Below, one piece after another: positions 52,290 to 61,469 of a stretch of DNA of 64,000 nt. Numbering within the stretch: position 1 is the stretch's first letter; each line of letters opens with the position of its first letter. Location: positions 124,001 through 188,000 of the forward strand of contig NZ_PTLZ01000001.1 in NCBI RefSeq assembly GCF_003293745.1. Direction: 5' to 3'. Origin of the DNA: Herminiimonas fonticola (GTDB lineage: Bacteria; Pseudomonadota; Gammaproteobacteria; Burkholderiales; Burkholderiaceae_D). The notes beneath the pieces were generated by a model. The model worked only from the letters and a program-made list of their open reading frames with translations, searched no databases and was not told the DNA's origin. The position numbers and the translations under genes were made by a program.

Positions 52290-53030
52290 ATGAAAACGCC
52301 TTTGCCTTTCCGTGTATTGTCAAAAATCGCCGCCCTTTCACTAGCCGCGGCTTTTTCTTTGCCTGCTGCAGCACAAAGCGCTGGCGATAATATCGTCAAT
52401 GTTGGCTGGTTTCATTTATATACGGATGATTCTAGTCAGACTCTCATGCGAACCTTCCCAGGATCTGCGCCATTTGCCGGCAGCAGCGCCAGCGTCGGTA
52501 ATGCTGACACGCTAGGCATAGCTTTCACGCACTTTTTCACCGATAACTTTGCACTTACTGCAGATTTGGGCATTCCGCCAAAATTTCATCTTGACGGTGG
52601 TGGCTCGCTCGCAGGTTTGGGCGAGATCGGCACTGCCAAACAATGGAGTCCGGCACTGATTGCAAAATGGTACTTCGGTGATAAAACTTCGAAGCTGCGT
52701 CCTTTCGTAGGCTTGGGTGCGACACGCGTCTGGTATAGCGACGTTCAATTATCCCGTTCACTGCAAAATCAGGTAACAGTTCCTTTCGGTGTTGTAGGAG
52801 GATCTGCTAGTGCCGAACTTAGTTCATCGTGGGCTCCTGTCTACAACGTCGGCCTGACCTACAACATCGACGCGAAATGGTCACTTGGTTTCTCCCTTGC
52901 CTATATCCCTCTTGATACTGATGCATATATCACGGGTAGAAATTCAGCAGGTACCGTCGTTTCAAGATTCCAAACCAACCTGACTCTTGATCCTTACGTA
53001 ACCTTCCTCTCGCTGGGTTATAAGTTCTAA
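52290..53030 (+). CDS. ompW: OmpW-family outer membrane protein
   Basis: Protein of 246 aa. A signal peptide ends near PAAAQS. The mature part forms an eight-strand barrel: NIVNVGWFHLYTDDSSQ, LGIAFTHFFTDNFALTADLGIPPKFHLDG, WSPALIAKWYFGDK and ending FLSLGYKF with the terminal Phe required for assembly. OmpW forms small hydrophobic channels and is often oxygen- or stress-regulated. GGAG precedes the start at 52290. A perfect hairpin terminator follows. Confidence 0.93.
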   Translation: MKTPLPFRVLSKIAALSLAAAFSLPAAAQSAGDNIVNVGWFHLYTDDSSQTLMRTFPGSAPFAGSSASVGNADTLGIAFTHFFTDNFALTADLGIPPKFHLDGGGSLAGLGEIGTAKQWSPALIAKWYFGDKTSKLRPFVGLGATRVWYSDVQLSRSLQNQVTVPFGVVGGSASAELSSSWAPVYNVGLTYNIDAKWSLGFSLAYIPLDTDAYITGRNSAGTVVSRFQTNLTLDPYVTFLSLGYKF

Positions 53031-53048
53031 ACTATTTTTAGCAACACA

Positions 53049-53089
53049 ACAAAAAGCGGCGTGCCTGATATCAGGCACGCCGCTTTTTT
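53049..53089. terminator. Strong intrinsic terminator after ompW
   Basis: AAAAAGCGGCGTGCCTGAT and its perfect complement ATCAGGCACGCCGCTTTTTT, one of the longest stems in the window (18 bp, almost no loop). Confidence 0.95.
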
Positions 53090-53095
53090 CACTCC

Positions 53096-53288
53096 TATTG
53101 CGACGCGCCACAATTGCATAACGCCTTTTATCGCGACCCAGATTAGGCTGATTCATGAACTCCGCAATCACGATTTCAAATCCCTGCTTGCGCAGCAATT
53201 CCAACACCTGCTCCGGTGGGTGCGAATCTTAAAAGAAGATTGCGCCAAACATCATGTCCTCGAACGCCCATAAAATGCCGTTCGCGTT
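53096..53288 (-). pseudogene. Possible remnant of a SAM-dependent methyltransferase C-terminus
   Basis: In one minus-strand frame, two pieces read like a natural protein: NANGILWAFEDMMFGAIFF, then a TAA stop, then DSHPPEQVLELLRKQGFEIV followed by IAEFMNQPNLGRDKRRYAIVARR. The second piece resembles the last helix-strand of class I methyltransferases (..PEEVLELLRKAGFEIV..). It has no start codon in context, an internal stop and runs into the ompW terminator, so it may be a degraded fragment. A short chance frame is not excluded. Confidence 0.4.
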
Positions 53289-53590
53289 TTAGCCCATAGC
53301 CCGCCACTCAAGCACTATTGTTTTCTCGGAACTGGTCGATATAGAAGTAGAGACATCAAATGTTAAACGATTATAAAAAATTAATTCTGCCGGAATGCAT
53401 AGCCCTGCGAGCTTCCGTGCAAGTGATTCTGTAACAGAGTTGCTCTACCTTGGTGCGAGTACACAACAGTTCACTTTCTACGGGGGGCCGTTACGGCAAA
53501 AATCACTTGTATACAGTTATGATGTTTCCATCGGGAATGATCGCCGCCAGGCAATCTTTCGATCACCACATTCATGGATGGAAGTAAGCG
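53289..53590. other. 302-bp region upstream of the second chemoreceptor
   Basis: AT-rich; holds no convincing gene. A TAAA-GCCG pair is present (53364 and 53389) but spacing does not fit the flagellar sigma factor. Confidence 0.4.
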
Positions 53591-55486
53591 ATGAACAGCG
53601 TTAAGCGTTATCTAGCAAGGCTTGGTGTCGGAGTTAAATTAGCCGCCATCTCTTTTGTATTGATTGCCATCGTCTTTGGCATTTTTGTATGGGCCACCGG
53701 GCAGGCAACTTCCAACATGCTGGAACAGCGTGCTGCAGAAGAAGTCACCGCGAAAAGCAAACTTGTAGTCGGCATGAGTAACGATGTCGCATTAATCAAG
53801 AGCAAACTGCTGTCACTCAAAGTCGGCACCACCGGCGGCTATTACGTACTTGATGCGAATGCTGGCGCAAATTACGGCAAGTTGATCATCGCTGCGCAAA
53901 AAGAAGGCCAGAACGTCCTTGCAGACAAGGCAACTGACGGCCGCGAATACATCAAGGAAATCCTCAGCAAAAAAGACGGCGTGATTCACTATCGCTCAGA
54001 TGCCGGCGCGCCAGAACGCGTAGCCGCATTCACTTACGTGCAGGATAAGAACTGGGTAATCGTCGGCGACACTTACGCCAACGAATTCACACGCGAAGCC
54101 ACCGCCTTGCGCAATATGTCCGGCGCAGCCGCGCTCCTTGCCTTGCTGATTTTGGCTGCGCTGTTGTACACCGTCATACGCAAAACCGTTACCGGCCCGC
54201 TCGGCCAGGCAACAAAAGTGGCACGGCAACTTGCCAGCGGCGATCTGACTGCACGACTCGAAACAAAACGCGTGGATGAGATCGGCCATTTGCTGTCTGC
54301 CATCAACGGCATAGGCCAGGGTCTGGCCAATGTCGTGTGGAATATCCGTCACGGCACAGAAACCTTATCGACCGCCACATCCGAGATCGCCGCCGGCAAT
54401 CTGGATCTGTCATCGCGCACCGAACAACAAGCCAGTTCACTGGAAGAAACTGCTTCCGCGATGGAAGAGATGACTTCTACCGTCAAGGAAAATGCCGCCA
54501 ATGCAATCCAGGCAAATGAATTGGCCAGAACCGCTACACAAGTCGCCATCAAAGGCGGCGGCGTAGTGGCAGAAGTCGTCAACACGATGGACTCGATCAA
54601 TCAATCGTCGAAAAAAATTGTCGACATCATCAGCGTCATCGACAGCATTGCTTTCCAAACCAACATCCTTGCATTGAATGCTGCAGTAGAAGCAGCACGC
54701 GCCGGCGAACAGGGTCGCGGTTTTGCGGTCGTCGCAGGCGAAGTACGCAATCTCGCGCAACGCAGCTCGGCTGCTGCACGCGAGATCAAGGCGCTGATCG
54801 AAGACTCGGTCAACAAAGTACAAAGCGGCAGCAAGCTGGTGGCGCACGCAGGTACCACGATGGATGAAGTCGTTTCCAGCATCAAACGCGTCGACGACAT
54901 CATGACCGAGATCAGTTCGGCCAGTCGCGAACAAAGCATAGGCATTGAGCAGGTCAATCAAGCCATTGCGCAAATGGATCAGGTCACGCAGCAAAATGCA
55001 GCGCTGGTAGAACAAGCTGCCGCTTCAGCCGAAGCGCTGCAAAGCCAAACCACTGAATTGATCAACGTCGTCAGTATCTTCACGATCAAGAGCGGCAGCC
55101 ACGGCTCAACGACTGAAGCAAAAGAAATGGTGAGCAAAGCCATAGAAGCCATGCGTGAAATCGGCACGGAAAAAACCTTTGCAGAAATCAACAACAAGCT
55201 CGGCCAATTCTGCGACCGCGATTTGTACGTCGTCGTCTATGACATGAACGGCCGCAATCTGGCACACGGTGCCAATCCGAGTAATGCCGGCAAGGACATG
55301 ATCGACGCCAAAGATGGTGCCGGCAACCTGTACATTCGGGAACGCGTCGCCATCATCCAGAACACCGGTAAAGGCTGGCAAGACTATATGTTCCTCAACC
55401 CGATTTCGAAACAGGTAGAAGCAAAATCGATGTATCTGGATCGATATCAAAACCTGATTATCGGTTGTGGCGTCTACAAGGTATAA
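53591..55486 (+). CDS. Chemoreceptor with periplasmic Cache and extra C-terminal cytoplasmic Cache domain
   Basis: Protein of 631 aa. First membrane helix ~14-36, a periplasmic Cache-type domain (GGYYVLDANAGANYGKLI, then VAAFTYVQDKNWVIVGDTY), second helix ~174-197, HAMP, then the signalling domain with [20 protein letters not shown] at the tip. After the MA domain, from ~residue 508, another Cache-like domain appears: EMVSKAIEAMREIGTEKTFAEIN, VVYDMNGRNLAHGANPSNAGK, SKQVEAKSMYLDRYQNLIIGCGVYKV. Cache domains are normally outside the membrane, so a cytoplasmic one is unusual; it may sense an internal metabolite. There is no CheR-binding pentapeptide at the end. Confidence 0.92.
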   Translation: MNSVKRYLARLGVGVKLAAISFVLIAIVFGIFVWATGQATSNMLEQRAAEEVTAKSKLVVGMSNDVALIKSKLLSLKVGTTGGYYVLDANAGANYGKLIIAAQKEGQNVLADKATDGREYIKEILSKKDGVIHYRSDAGAPERVAAFTYVQDKNWVIVGDTYANEFTREATALRNMSGAAALLALLILAALLYTVIRKTVTGPLGQATKVARQLASGDLTARLETKRVDEIGHLLSAINGIGQGLANVVWNIRHGTETLSTATSEIAAGNLDLSSRTEQQASSLEETASAMEEMTSTVKENAANAIQANELARTATQVAIKGGGVVAEVVNTMDSINQSSKKIVDIISVIDSIAFQTNILALNAAVEAARAGEQGRGFAVVAGEVRNLAQRSSAAAREIKALIEDSVNKVQSGSKLVAHAGTTMDEVVSSIKRVDDIMTEISSASREQSIGIEQVNQAIAQMDQVTQQNAALVEQAAASAEALQSQTTELINVVSIFTIKSGSHGSTTEAKEMVSKAIEAMREIGTEKTFAEINNKLGQFCDRDLYVVVYDMNGRNLAHGANPSNAGKDMIDAKDGAGNLYIRERVAIIQNTGKGWQDYMFLNPISKQVEAKSMYLDRYQNLIIGCGVYKV

Positions 55487-55574
55487 GCGCTATCAGAATG
55501 AACTCCGGCACGCGTCTGTGCTCGAACAGAATATGTCAGCGTGCTAAGATAAATTATTCTTTGAGGAGGTCATC

Positions 55575-55796
55575 ATGGCTGGAAAGTTAACACCGCAAGA
55601 ATTTCTGGATGAACTCAATCGCAACCTGAAAGATCATCCAGGCTACGAAGACTGGATGCAATTTGTACCGCCGCCTGAAGGCGTGGAGCCGGATACGGTA
55701 GAAGGATTTGAACGTGCCGGCCCGCAACCGCGACATTCACTGTACGACCTGGTCGCACTGAAAGTCGGCGAAGCGTTCGATATGTTTCCGAAATAA
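55575..55796 (+). CDS. Small acidic protein, unknown function
   Basis: Protein of 73 aa (MAGKLTPQEFLDELNRNLKDHPGYEDWMQF..). A full GAGGAGGT Shine-Dalgarno sequence lies six bases before ATG 55575. Sequence is charged, with two Pro-rich turns; no family is recognised. Single gene between a chemoreceptor and a convergent small gene. Confidence 0.75.
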   Translation: MAGKLTPQEFLDELNRNLKDHPGYEDWMQFVPPPEGVEPDTVEGFERAGPQPRHSLYDLVALKVGEAFDMFPK

Positions 55797-55910
55797 GTAA
55801 CTCGATCCAAATCCACGATCGACGCTTTGCAGAAGTAATCCTGTAATCAAGCAATCCACATCTAGCGCGCCTGAAAATCGGCGCGCTTACTTCACCGGCA
55901 ACATCACCAA

Positions 55911-56129
55911 TTAACGCAACATCCCGCGCGCATAAAACCAGCCATCCTTGGGATGCGGTCGCGGCTCGCCTTCATCCATCAGGTAAGCTTGCGTCACTTC
56001 CAGCGGAAAAAATTCCATGTGTAGCCAAAAGTTAAGCGTCTTGCCGCCTATGCCGGACGACATCGTTTCACCGGAAATGGAATCCTGGTACCAGACGATC
56101 TGTATTTGATCCAATGGAATAGGTTTCAT
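55911..56129 (-). CDS. Small conserved-looking protein
   Basis: Protein of 72 aa starting MKPIPLDQIQIVWYQDSISGET. It is rich in aromatic residues (NFWLHMEFFPLEVTQAYLMDEG), suggesting a small folded beta domain. No signal peptide. A family is not recognised. It is convergent with the preceding small gene. Confidence 0.65.
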   Translation of the reverse strand: MKPIPLDQIQIVWYQDSISGETMSSGIGGKTLNFWLHMEFFPLEVTQAYLMDEGEPRPHPKDGWFYARGMLR

Positions 56130-56374
56130 GGTGATTTCTTGCCTGTAATTAATGTGATTATTTTACGTGGCTTTGTAGCCAAATCTTCCGCCACATTTGG
56201 CAAATATGCCACCCATATATTGGGACGATATAGGTCATTCGCACGTTCCGATTATCCTGACCGCAAGCTCTGCGCACTTGGTGTAATCTTTCATAAAAAC
56301 GGATCATACGAATCCGTTTACACAAAAGAAACAACCGTCGAACTGCAAGAGTTCAAACGGTTTATGGAGGGGAC

Positions 56375-56947
56375 ATGAAGAAGGTAGCTTGCGCCGTATT
56401 GGCGCTCTGTTTGGTCGCATGCAGCAAAAGCAACGACGTCAAGACCTCATCATCTGAGGTGATGGAATTGCCTGCCAAAGCAGTCAGCATCACCAAGGAA
56501 GTTGAATTCACATTTAATGCTGAACAATTTGTTGATGCATTCAATGCGGCTGCCAAATCATCCGGGCAATCATTTCGCATCGGCAAATTCGACGTCAAGC
56601 ACGGTGCGGTGCATGACTATTTTAAACAGAATTTTGCGGATAAAACTTCACTCACTGTCAGCGTATCGAAAGAGACCGGACGCATCATCAGTGTCACAGC
56701 TGTCGTCGCCGGTAATCCGGATGCGATAGACCGTGGCACTGTTCTAGCAATCTCGGAAGTCATCGCCGAAGCGACCAATCCCAAGCTGAGTCAAAAGAAA
56801 GCATCAGCATTGGCAAGCGACATGATGCAAGAATCCGGCAGCAATCACGAAGCAGGAAGATTCCCGCAGCGCTTTGTCAATAATGTGCGCTACGTGCTGC
56901 GCAGCGATAGCGGCATCGGTTATTGGTGGATGGCGAATCCGGTTTGA
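56375..56947 (+). CDS. Predicted lipoprotein, unknown function
   Basis: Protein of 190 aa. A lipoprotein signal (MKKVACAVLALCLVACS, lipobox LVAC) places it in the membrane as a lipoprotein. The mature part contains VEFTFNAEQFVDAFNAAAKSS and SLTVSVSKETGRIISVTAVV, a compact alpha/beta domain. GGAGGGG precedes ATG 56375. No family is recognised. It converges with fecR across a 68-bp hairpin-containing gap. Confidence 0.75.
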   Translation: MKKVACAVLALCLVACSKSNDVKTSSSEVMELPAKAVSITKEVEFTFNAEQFVDAFNAAAKSSGQSFRIGKFDVKHGAVHDYFKQNFADKTSLTVSVSKETGRIISVTAVVAGNPDAIDRGTVLAISEVIAEATNPKLSQKKASALASDMMQESGSNHEAGRFPQRFVNNVRYVLRSDSGIGYWWMANPV

Positions 56948-56973
56948 CGTAACTCCGCAAGGCAGCTCTAGTA

Positions 56974-57005
56974 CAAGTCACTCCCTTTATTAAAGGAACG
57001 ACTTG
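56974..57005. terminator. Hairpin between the lipoprotein gene and the convergent fecR-like gene
   Basis: CAAGTC/GACTTG and an inner CCTTTA/TAAAGG form an imperfect stem. No T run follows, so a terminator role is doubtful. Confidence 0.35.
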
Positions 57006-57015
57006 CATGCAGCAC

Positions 57016-57882
57016 TTATCGTACTTCGCAGTCGACAGTATTCGATTTATTCGGGCCTGTATTGGAAGCTGGACCTGTGGACTGACTGAATGCGGGCGGC
57101 GGCGTGAACGGTATCCCAGGATTCGCCGGCAAAAGGACAGGGGGCTGTTTGAAGTTTGGGGTATAGCCGAACTGCCCGGCGGAAAAATTCGAGGTACCAG
57201 CTGGATTAGTGACATGAATCAAACCATCGAGCACCTGCACATACAAACCAGGTGCCCGGGCGGCAGTCGGTGAAGGGAGCGTAAGTTGCGCCAGCATCAA
57301 GGGCTGAATAGCTGAGGGCATAGACATATCGCTGCGCGTAGCTTGCATGGAAAGATCCAACGCCGCTGTACTTGCCAGCAGATAAGCCTGGCGCGCAGCC
57401 GCGACCGCTTCCTCATTCGGCTTGATATATTGCACGACCACATTCGCCGCCTGCATGCTGATGTTTGCGGCTGGCGTCACCAATTGCACACTGTCCTTGC
57501 TGCGCTTGCCGAGCAAGCCCGTATTTGACCGCACGCCGCCCTGAATCAAGGTAAACGCAATACTATCGGCAGCCGGCTTGCCTGCTTCATACGAAAACTT
57601 ATCGATAGTAAGCACTGTATCTGGCTGCAGAATCAACACGCTGTCATCGCTGAACTTGATTTGCGCATAAGCCCTGCCTTGCGTCGATAGCGTATCGCCC
57701 GGCTCAACCACTGATTTCATACCGAGCACGCGTACGCTTCCGTTCGCCTTCTTCGCCAACAGCGGACCGCTCAGATGCGTCACCGTACCGATTGCAGGTG
57801 CTGCTTGAACCACTGTTGCCGCGCACAAGGCTGCCAGCAACAGCAGCGATTTAATTGCAGTACATTTTTTTGGTTGGTTCAT
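57016..57882 (-). CDS. Secreted FecR-domain protein, third gene of a two-partner secretion operon
   Basis: Protein of 288 aa. A signal peptide ends near VVQA, so the FecR domain is exported and not the anti-sigma type with a membrane helix. VTHLSGPLLAKKANGSVRVLGMKSVVEPGDTL and AYAQIKFSDDSVLILQPDTVL are the FecR core. The C-terminal third is Pro/Ser/Gly-rich (GIPFTPPPAFSQSTGPASNTGP). It begins inside the last 32 bp of the tpsA gene on the same strand, so the genes are translationally coupled. Possible role: cell-surface or peptidoglycan partner of the TpsA protein. Confidence 0.85.
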   Translation of the reverse strand: MNQPKKCTAIKSLLLLAALCAATVVQAAPAIGTVTHLSGPLLAKKANGSVRVLGMKSVVEPGDTLSTQGRAYAQIKFSDDSVLILQPDTVLTIDKFSYEAGKPAADSIAFTLIQGGVRSNTGLLGKRSKDSVQLVTPAANISMQAANVVVQYIKPNEEAVAAARQAYLLASTAALDLSMQATRSDMSMPSAIQPLMLAQLTLPSPTAARAPGLYVQVLDGLIHVTNPAGTSNFSAGQFGYTPNFKQPPVLLPANPGIPFTPPPAFSQSTGPASNTGPNKSNTVDCEVR

Positions 57883-59878
57883 TTTTTGTTCCACTCTTGT
57901 CATTTGACGCGACTTCTTTGGTGTCGGATTTATCGGCTGGTTTGTCAGCTGTCTTGTCGCTTTTCGTATCATCGGGGGTAGTCGACGTTGCACTTGATCC
58001 ACCCGATGTACCACCACTCGATGTAGTGGTAGTTTTCTTTGTATCTAGAAATGCCACTTGGTCGAAATCAGTTTTTGGTGCCGCTGTGGTGACAGTCTTG
58101 ATCACCTCATTACTTGCTTGTTGAACTGGTTTATTCGGCTCACTTGCAGTTGGTGGTGACAAGACCTGACACAAGGCCGAGTTGGGGGCAATGGTACAAA
58201 TATCGGCAGATGGCGGTGCCGAGATGGAATCTCTTTTGGTAACGCTGCCACCATTTGCGTTAACAGAACCACCCGAATTAATAATTATTCGTCCACTGCG
58301 GCTCGCAGTGCCCGCACTGTTATCATTTGCTGACAAAACAATGGCTCCACCATTTGTAGCAATCGAGGTATTCACAACAATGTTATTGCCGGCCTGCGCC
58401 GTTAATCCAACACCGGCAGCTGCGATATTGACCGAACTGTAAAAAGTAATATCGTTCGTTGCCTGCAATGTTATGTTCGCGGTTGCACTTGATATTGCTG
58501 AAGACAGAATGTTGGATTCTGTAGGGCCGGAATCATCAGCAAAAGCGACAAAACCTGAGCCAGGAAGTGGGATGACATTCATGCCATCCGAGGCGACAAC
58601 AATATTCAGAGGATCAAGCAACCACTGACCATTTTTCCCATTTGCGGCACCGGCATTCACACGTATACCTGCCACGTCCAGATAGTGCCCCGAGGTCTCA
58701 ACAAACCCACCGTTACCGGACAACGCGCCACCGAGCGCAAATATAGAACCGTAAACCTGTGCGGTCTTATTGCCCCAGACGATAACTTTGCCGCCGTCAC
58801 CACTGGCAATCGCATCCGCCTTGATAACCGCATCCTTATCGACAAAAGTTTGTTCCGCATTCATCACCGCAGAATTTTTACCCTGGTAATCACCGCCTAT
58901 CAGTGCGGTACCGCCGCCGCTCTGTCCACTGACATCGACCAAGGCATTGCCCATCAGACCAACCTGCTCACCAAGCACCTGTACTTCGCCGCCACTGCCA
59001 GCACCCGTCGCGGTCGTCACACTGCCTGCTTCCAGCAATGTGGTGCGCGTAGACTTCAAGATTATCTTGCCGTTCTCGCCGACCACTGCGCTGTTGGCAT
59101 TGAGCGTACCGCGTTGATTAACCACCGCGCCGTAGATACCGATCTTGCCGCCTTGCGCGATGACTTGACCGATATTGATGGCGCTATTGGTCGGCGCCGA
59201 CAGCACTACATGCATCGCAGGATTGGATGAGTCCGCCAATTGCACGCTATGTCCCGCCGCCAATACAACTTCACCTTGCGGCGAAGTGATGATGCCGCTG
59301 TTGGTGACATCAGGTGCGATCAGAAAAACCTTGCCGCCCGATGGCGTCGTAATCTCACCTTCGTTGACCACGCTGCCTGCGGTGACACCGGAAAAGAATT
59401 TGTTTTTACCAGCGAGGAAATCTGCATTCGCGATATCCAGCGTTGACGCAATCAAACCATTCACGTTCACTTGTGCGCCCGCACCGAACACAATGCCATT
59501 CGGATTGATCAGGTAGACGCGGCCATTCGACTGCAGCGCACCCATGATGCGACTTGGGTCCTGCCCTGTGATGCGATTGAGCACGCTGCTGTTGCTGCTT
59601 TGTTGCAGGAAGCGCACAACCTCGCCCTGCGAGATCGAAAAGCTGCCCCAATTGATAATCGCGTTCGGACTGTTGGTAATCGAGAAGACATTACCGTCTT
59701 GAGAAAACGTCACCTGCCCATTCACTACAGTTGGATTTATCGGTGCCGCATAAGCAGCACTTGTTGCGCCCAGACAAGCGGCTAGCAATAAAGGCAAAAT
59801 TTTAGGCTGCATGGATTTGATCCGTAGTGCTGGGGTCGTCGCTAGTTTACGAGTCATATTCGTTGGAGTGATTTTCAT
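57851..59878 (-). CDS. Two-partner secretion exoprotein (TpsA, filamentous hemagglutinin N-terminal domain)
   Basis: Protein of 675 aa. An extended signal peptide ends near AYAAP, then the TPS domain: NAIINWGSFSISQGEVVRF, LNRITGQDPSRIMGALQSNGRVYLINPNGIVFG is the hallmark NPNG motif. The long middle part is repetitive, beta-helical (SGGKVFLIAPDVTNSGIITSPQGEVVLAAGH..). Two Cys near ICTIAPNSALCQ and a Thr/Ser/Asp/Lys-rich tail end it; the final residues are KKMYCN. The small size means a modest adhesin or fibre. ATG 59878 has GAGGAC upstream; it lies seven bp after tpsB. Confidence 0.9.
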   Translation of the reverse strand: MKITPTNMTRKLATTPALRIKSMQPKILPLLLAACLGATSAAYAAPINPTVVNGQVTFSQDGNVFSITNSPNAIINWGSFSISQGEVVRFLQQSSNSSVLNRITGQDPSRIMGALQSNGRVYLINPNGIVFGAGAQVNVNGLIASTLDIANADFLAGKNKFFSGVTAGSVVNEGEITTPSGGKVFLIAPDVTNSGIITSPQGEVVLAAGHSVQLADSSNPAMHVVLSAPTNSAINIGQVIAQGGKIGIYGAVVNQRGTLNANSAVVGENGKIILKSTRTTLLEAGSVTTATGAGSGGEVQVLGEQVGLMGNALVDVSGQSGGGTALIGGDYQGKNSAVMNAEQTFVDKDAVIKADAIASGDGGKVIVWGNKTAQVYGSIFALGGALSGNGGFVETSGHYLDVAGIRVNAGAANGKNGQWLLDPLNIVVASDGMNVIPLPGSGFVAFADDSGPTESNILSSAISSATANITLQATNDITFYSSVNIAAAGVGLTAQAGNNIVVNTSIATNGGAIVLSANDNSAGTASRSGRIIINSGGSVNANGGSVTKRDSISAPPSADICTIAPNSALCQVLSPPTASEPNKPVQQASNEVIKTVTTAAPKTDFDQVAFLDTKKTTTTSSGGTSGGSSATSTTPDDTKSDKTADKPADKSDTKEVASNDKSGTKNEPTKKMYCN

Positions 59879-59885
59879 GATGTCC

Positions 59886-61469
59886 TCAGAAAGACAAGCT
59901 GAGACGGGCATGCAAACGGTCATCGCCTTTTTGCGTAGCCGTCGCTTCCGCATGCAGCACATGACCGTAATCCATCTGGAAGTTGACGTTGTTACGCAGT
60001 TGCAGGCGCACACCTACACCGATGCTGCTGATAGCAATACTCTTGAACTCACCCGGCAAAGCATGATTGCGTGTCAGATAAGCCGTGTCGTAAAACGCCA
60101 GCACGCGGCATTGCCAATCCGTATTGCGGCATAAAGGCGATGAATACACTTCAAAGTTAGCCGTCATACCGGAATCATTCGACACTTCACGCTCGTCAAA
60201 GCCGCGCACTGAACTCGCACCGCCGGCACCGAACTGCTCACCCGGAATCAGCGCATCCTTCGTATATTGACCATTGACGATAGCGCGTGCCAGCCACTCT
60301 TGCGGTAAAGCCTGTGTTGCACTTGCAGCAAAACGCAACGCCGTGTAATCGGCATCAGCCTCAAAGCGCATCGCGTCAAAATCCGGCTGACGTCCGCGTG
60401 AACCGCCGGAAATGTTATGCAGCAATGTCACGCCAAAATTCGCATCGCCATTCGGCAATGCCCAACTTCCAAAATAACCAGCACTGAGCGGATGCACGGT
60501 CACGTCATTGCCCAGCTCGACGCCCAAGGTTTGCATACTATTCTTGAATTCCTTGTAGTCCAAACCATAGACCACTTTCGATTCGTAGTTGCCGACTGTC
60601 GCCAGATTCTGGTTATAACGTGCGCCGTACATCGAACCTTTACCGCTCACCGCAATATCAAGAATCCCTGCCGTAACCGTACCCGCGTTCACGTCCGAAT
60701 GACTCGCGAAAAAATCCAGCGAATCGCCTAGCGCATACAAAGGCACGTGATACCCAATGCCATACACGCTCACGCTACTCGGTTCTTCCAGTGTCGTCGT
60801 GTACTGCAGACTCAACACGTGATCAAGTCCGAACAGATTTGCATTCTGCAGCACGACACCGGCATGCGTCCTGCCAGTCGCGACAGTGCCGGTATTGTCG
60901 AGATTGACGGTAGTGCTCCAGATCGATTCGTCGACGACCGCCAGCGTTGCATCAACCTCGCCATCCACTGCACCGGACTTCATTTTCATGACAGTCTTTT
61001 TAACGGGATTTTCATTCGCCAGTTTCAGGCTTTTCGAAATCTTCTTCAGATCGGGAATTTCCCCCTCGCGCAAACCCGGCAAACTGTTGCGGATATTCGC
61101 GTCGGTGAAATTCTGATTGCCTTCAACAACCACATTGCCGATTTTGGTTTGCACCACATTCAAAATCACCACGCCCTGATTCAATTCTTGTTCAGGCAAA
61201 TCGATGCGCACCAGTTCATAGCCGCGCGCTTGATACGCAGCTTCCAGCGCCTCCAGCGCACCCATCACATCGGCAAAATCGCGTTGCTTGCCAACGAAAG
61301 GGGCGACGGTGTTATCGACGGTTTGTGCCGACAGCAAAGTATTGCCGCGTACGTCAAAACGGTTGATATCGAAATGAGGGGAAGTATTGTCCGCATCAGC
61401 TGCGATGGAGATGGAGCCGACGGCCGTCAACAATGCGCCGACCAGCATAGGTATTAAACGGTGTTTCAT
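59886..61469 (-). CDS. Two-partner secretion transporter TpsB (ShlB/FhaC family)
   Basis: Protein of 527 aa. A signal peptide ends near ISIAA. A short helix and two POTRA domains (FDINRFDVRGNTLLSAQTVDNTVAPFVGK, IGNVVVEGNQNFTDANIRNSLPGLREGE) precede a 16-strand barrel. SSVRGFDEREVSNDSG is the L6 motif that is conserved in Omp85-type transporters, and the last residue is Phe (LSLSF). It exports the TpsA protein encoded directly downstream with seven bp spacing. The gene order tpsB-tpsA-fecR on one strand is typical of some families, but the FecR partner is unusual. Confidence 0.95.
   Translation of the reverse strand: MKHRLIPMLVGALLTAVGSISIAADADNTSPHFDINRFDVRGNTLLSAQTVDNTVAPFVGKQRDFADVMGALEALEAAYQARGYELVRIDLPEQELNQGVVILNVVQTKIGNVVVEGNQNFTDANIRNSLPGLREGEIPDLKKISKSLKLANENPVKKTVMKMKSGAVDGEVDATLAVVDESIWSTTVNLDNTGTVATGRTHAGVVLQNANLFGLDHVLSLQYTTTLEEPSSVSVYGIGYHVPLYALGDSLDFFASHSDVNAGTVTAGILDIAVSGKGSMYGARYNQNLATVGNYESKVVYGLDYKEFKNSMQTLGVELGNDVTVHPLSAGYFGSWALPNGDANFGVTLLHNISGGSRGRQPDFDAMRFEADADYTALRFAASATQALPQEWLARAIVNGQYTKDALIPGEQFGAGGASSVRGFDEREVSNDSGMTANFEVYSSPLCRNTDWQCRVLAFYDTAYLTRNHALPGEFKSIAISSIGVGVRLQLRNNVNFQMDYGHVLHAEATATQKGDDRLHARLSLSF

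Noticed and set aside
53364-53392. Sigma-28 promoter before the second chemoreceptor
   Set aside because: TAAA and GCCG elements occur but their spacing is 11 or 21 bases, not 15, and the GCCG is not followed by ATAA.
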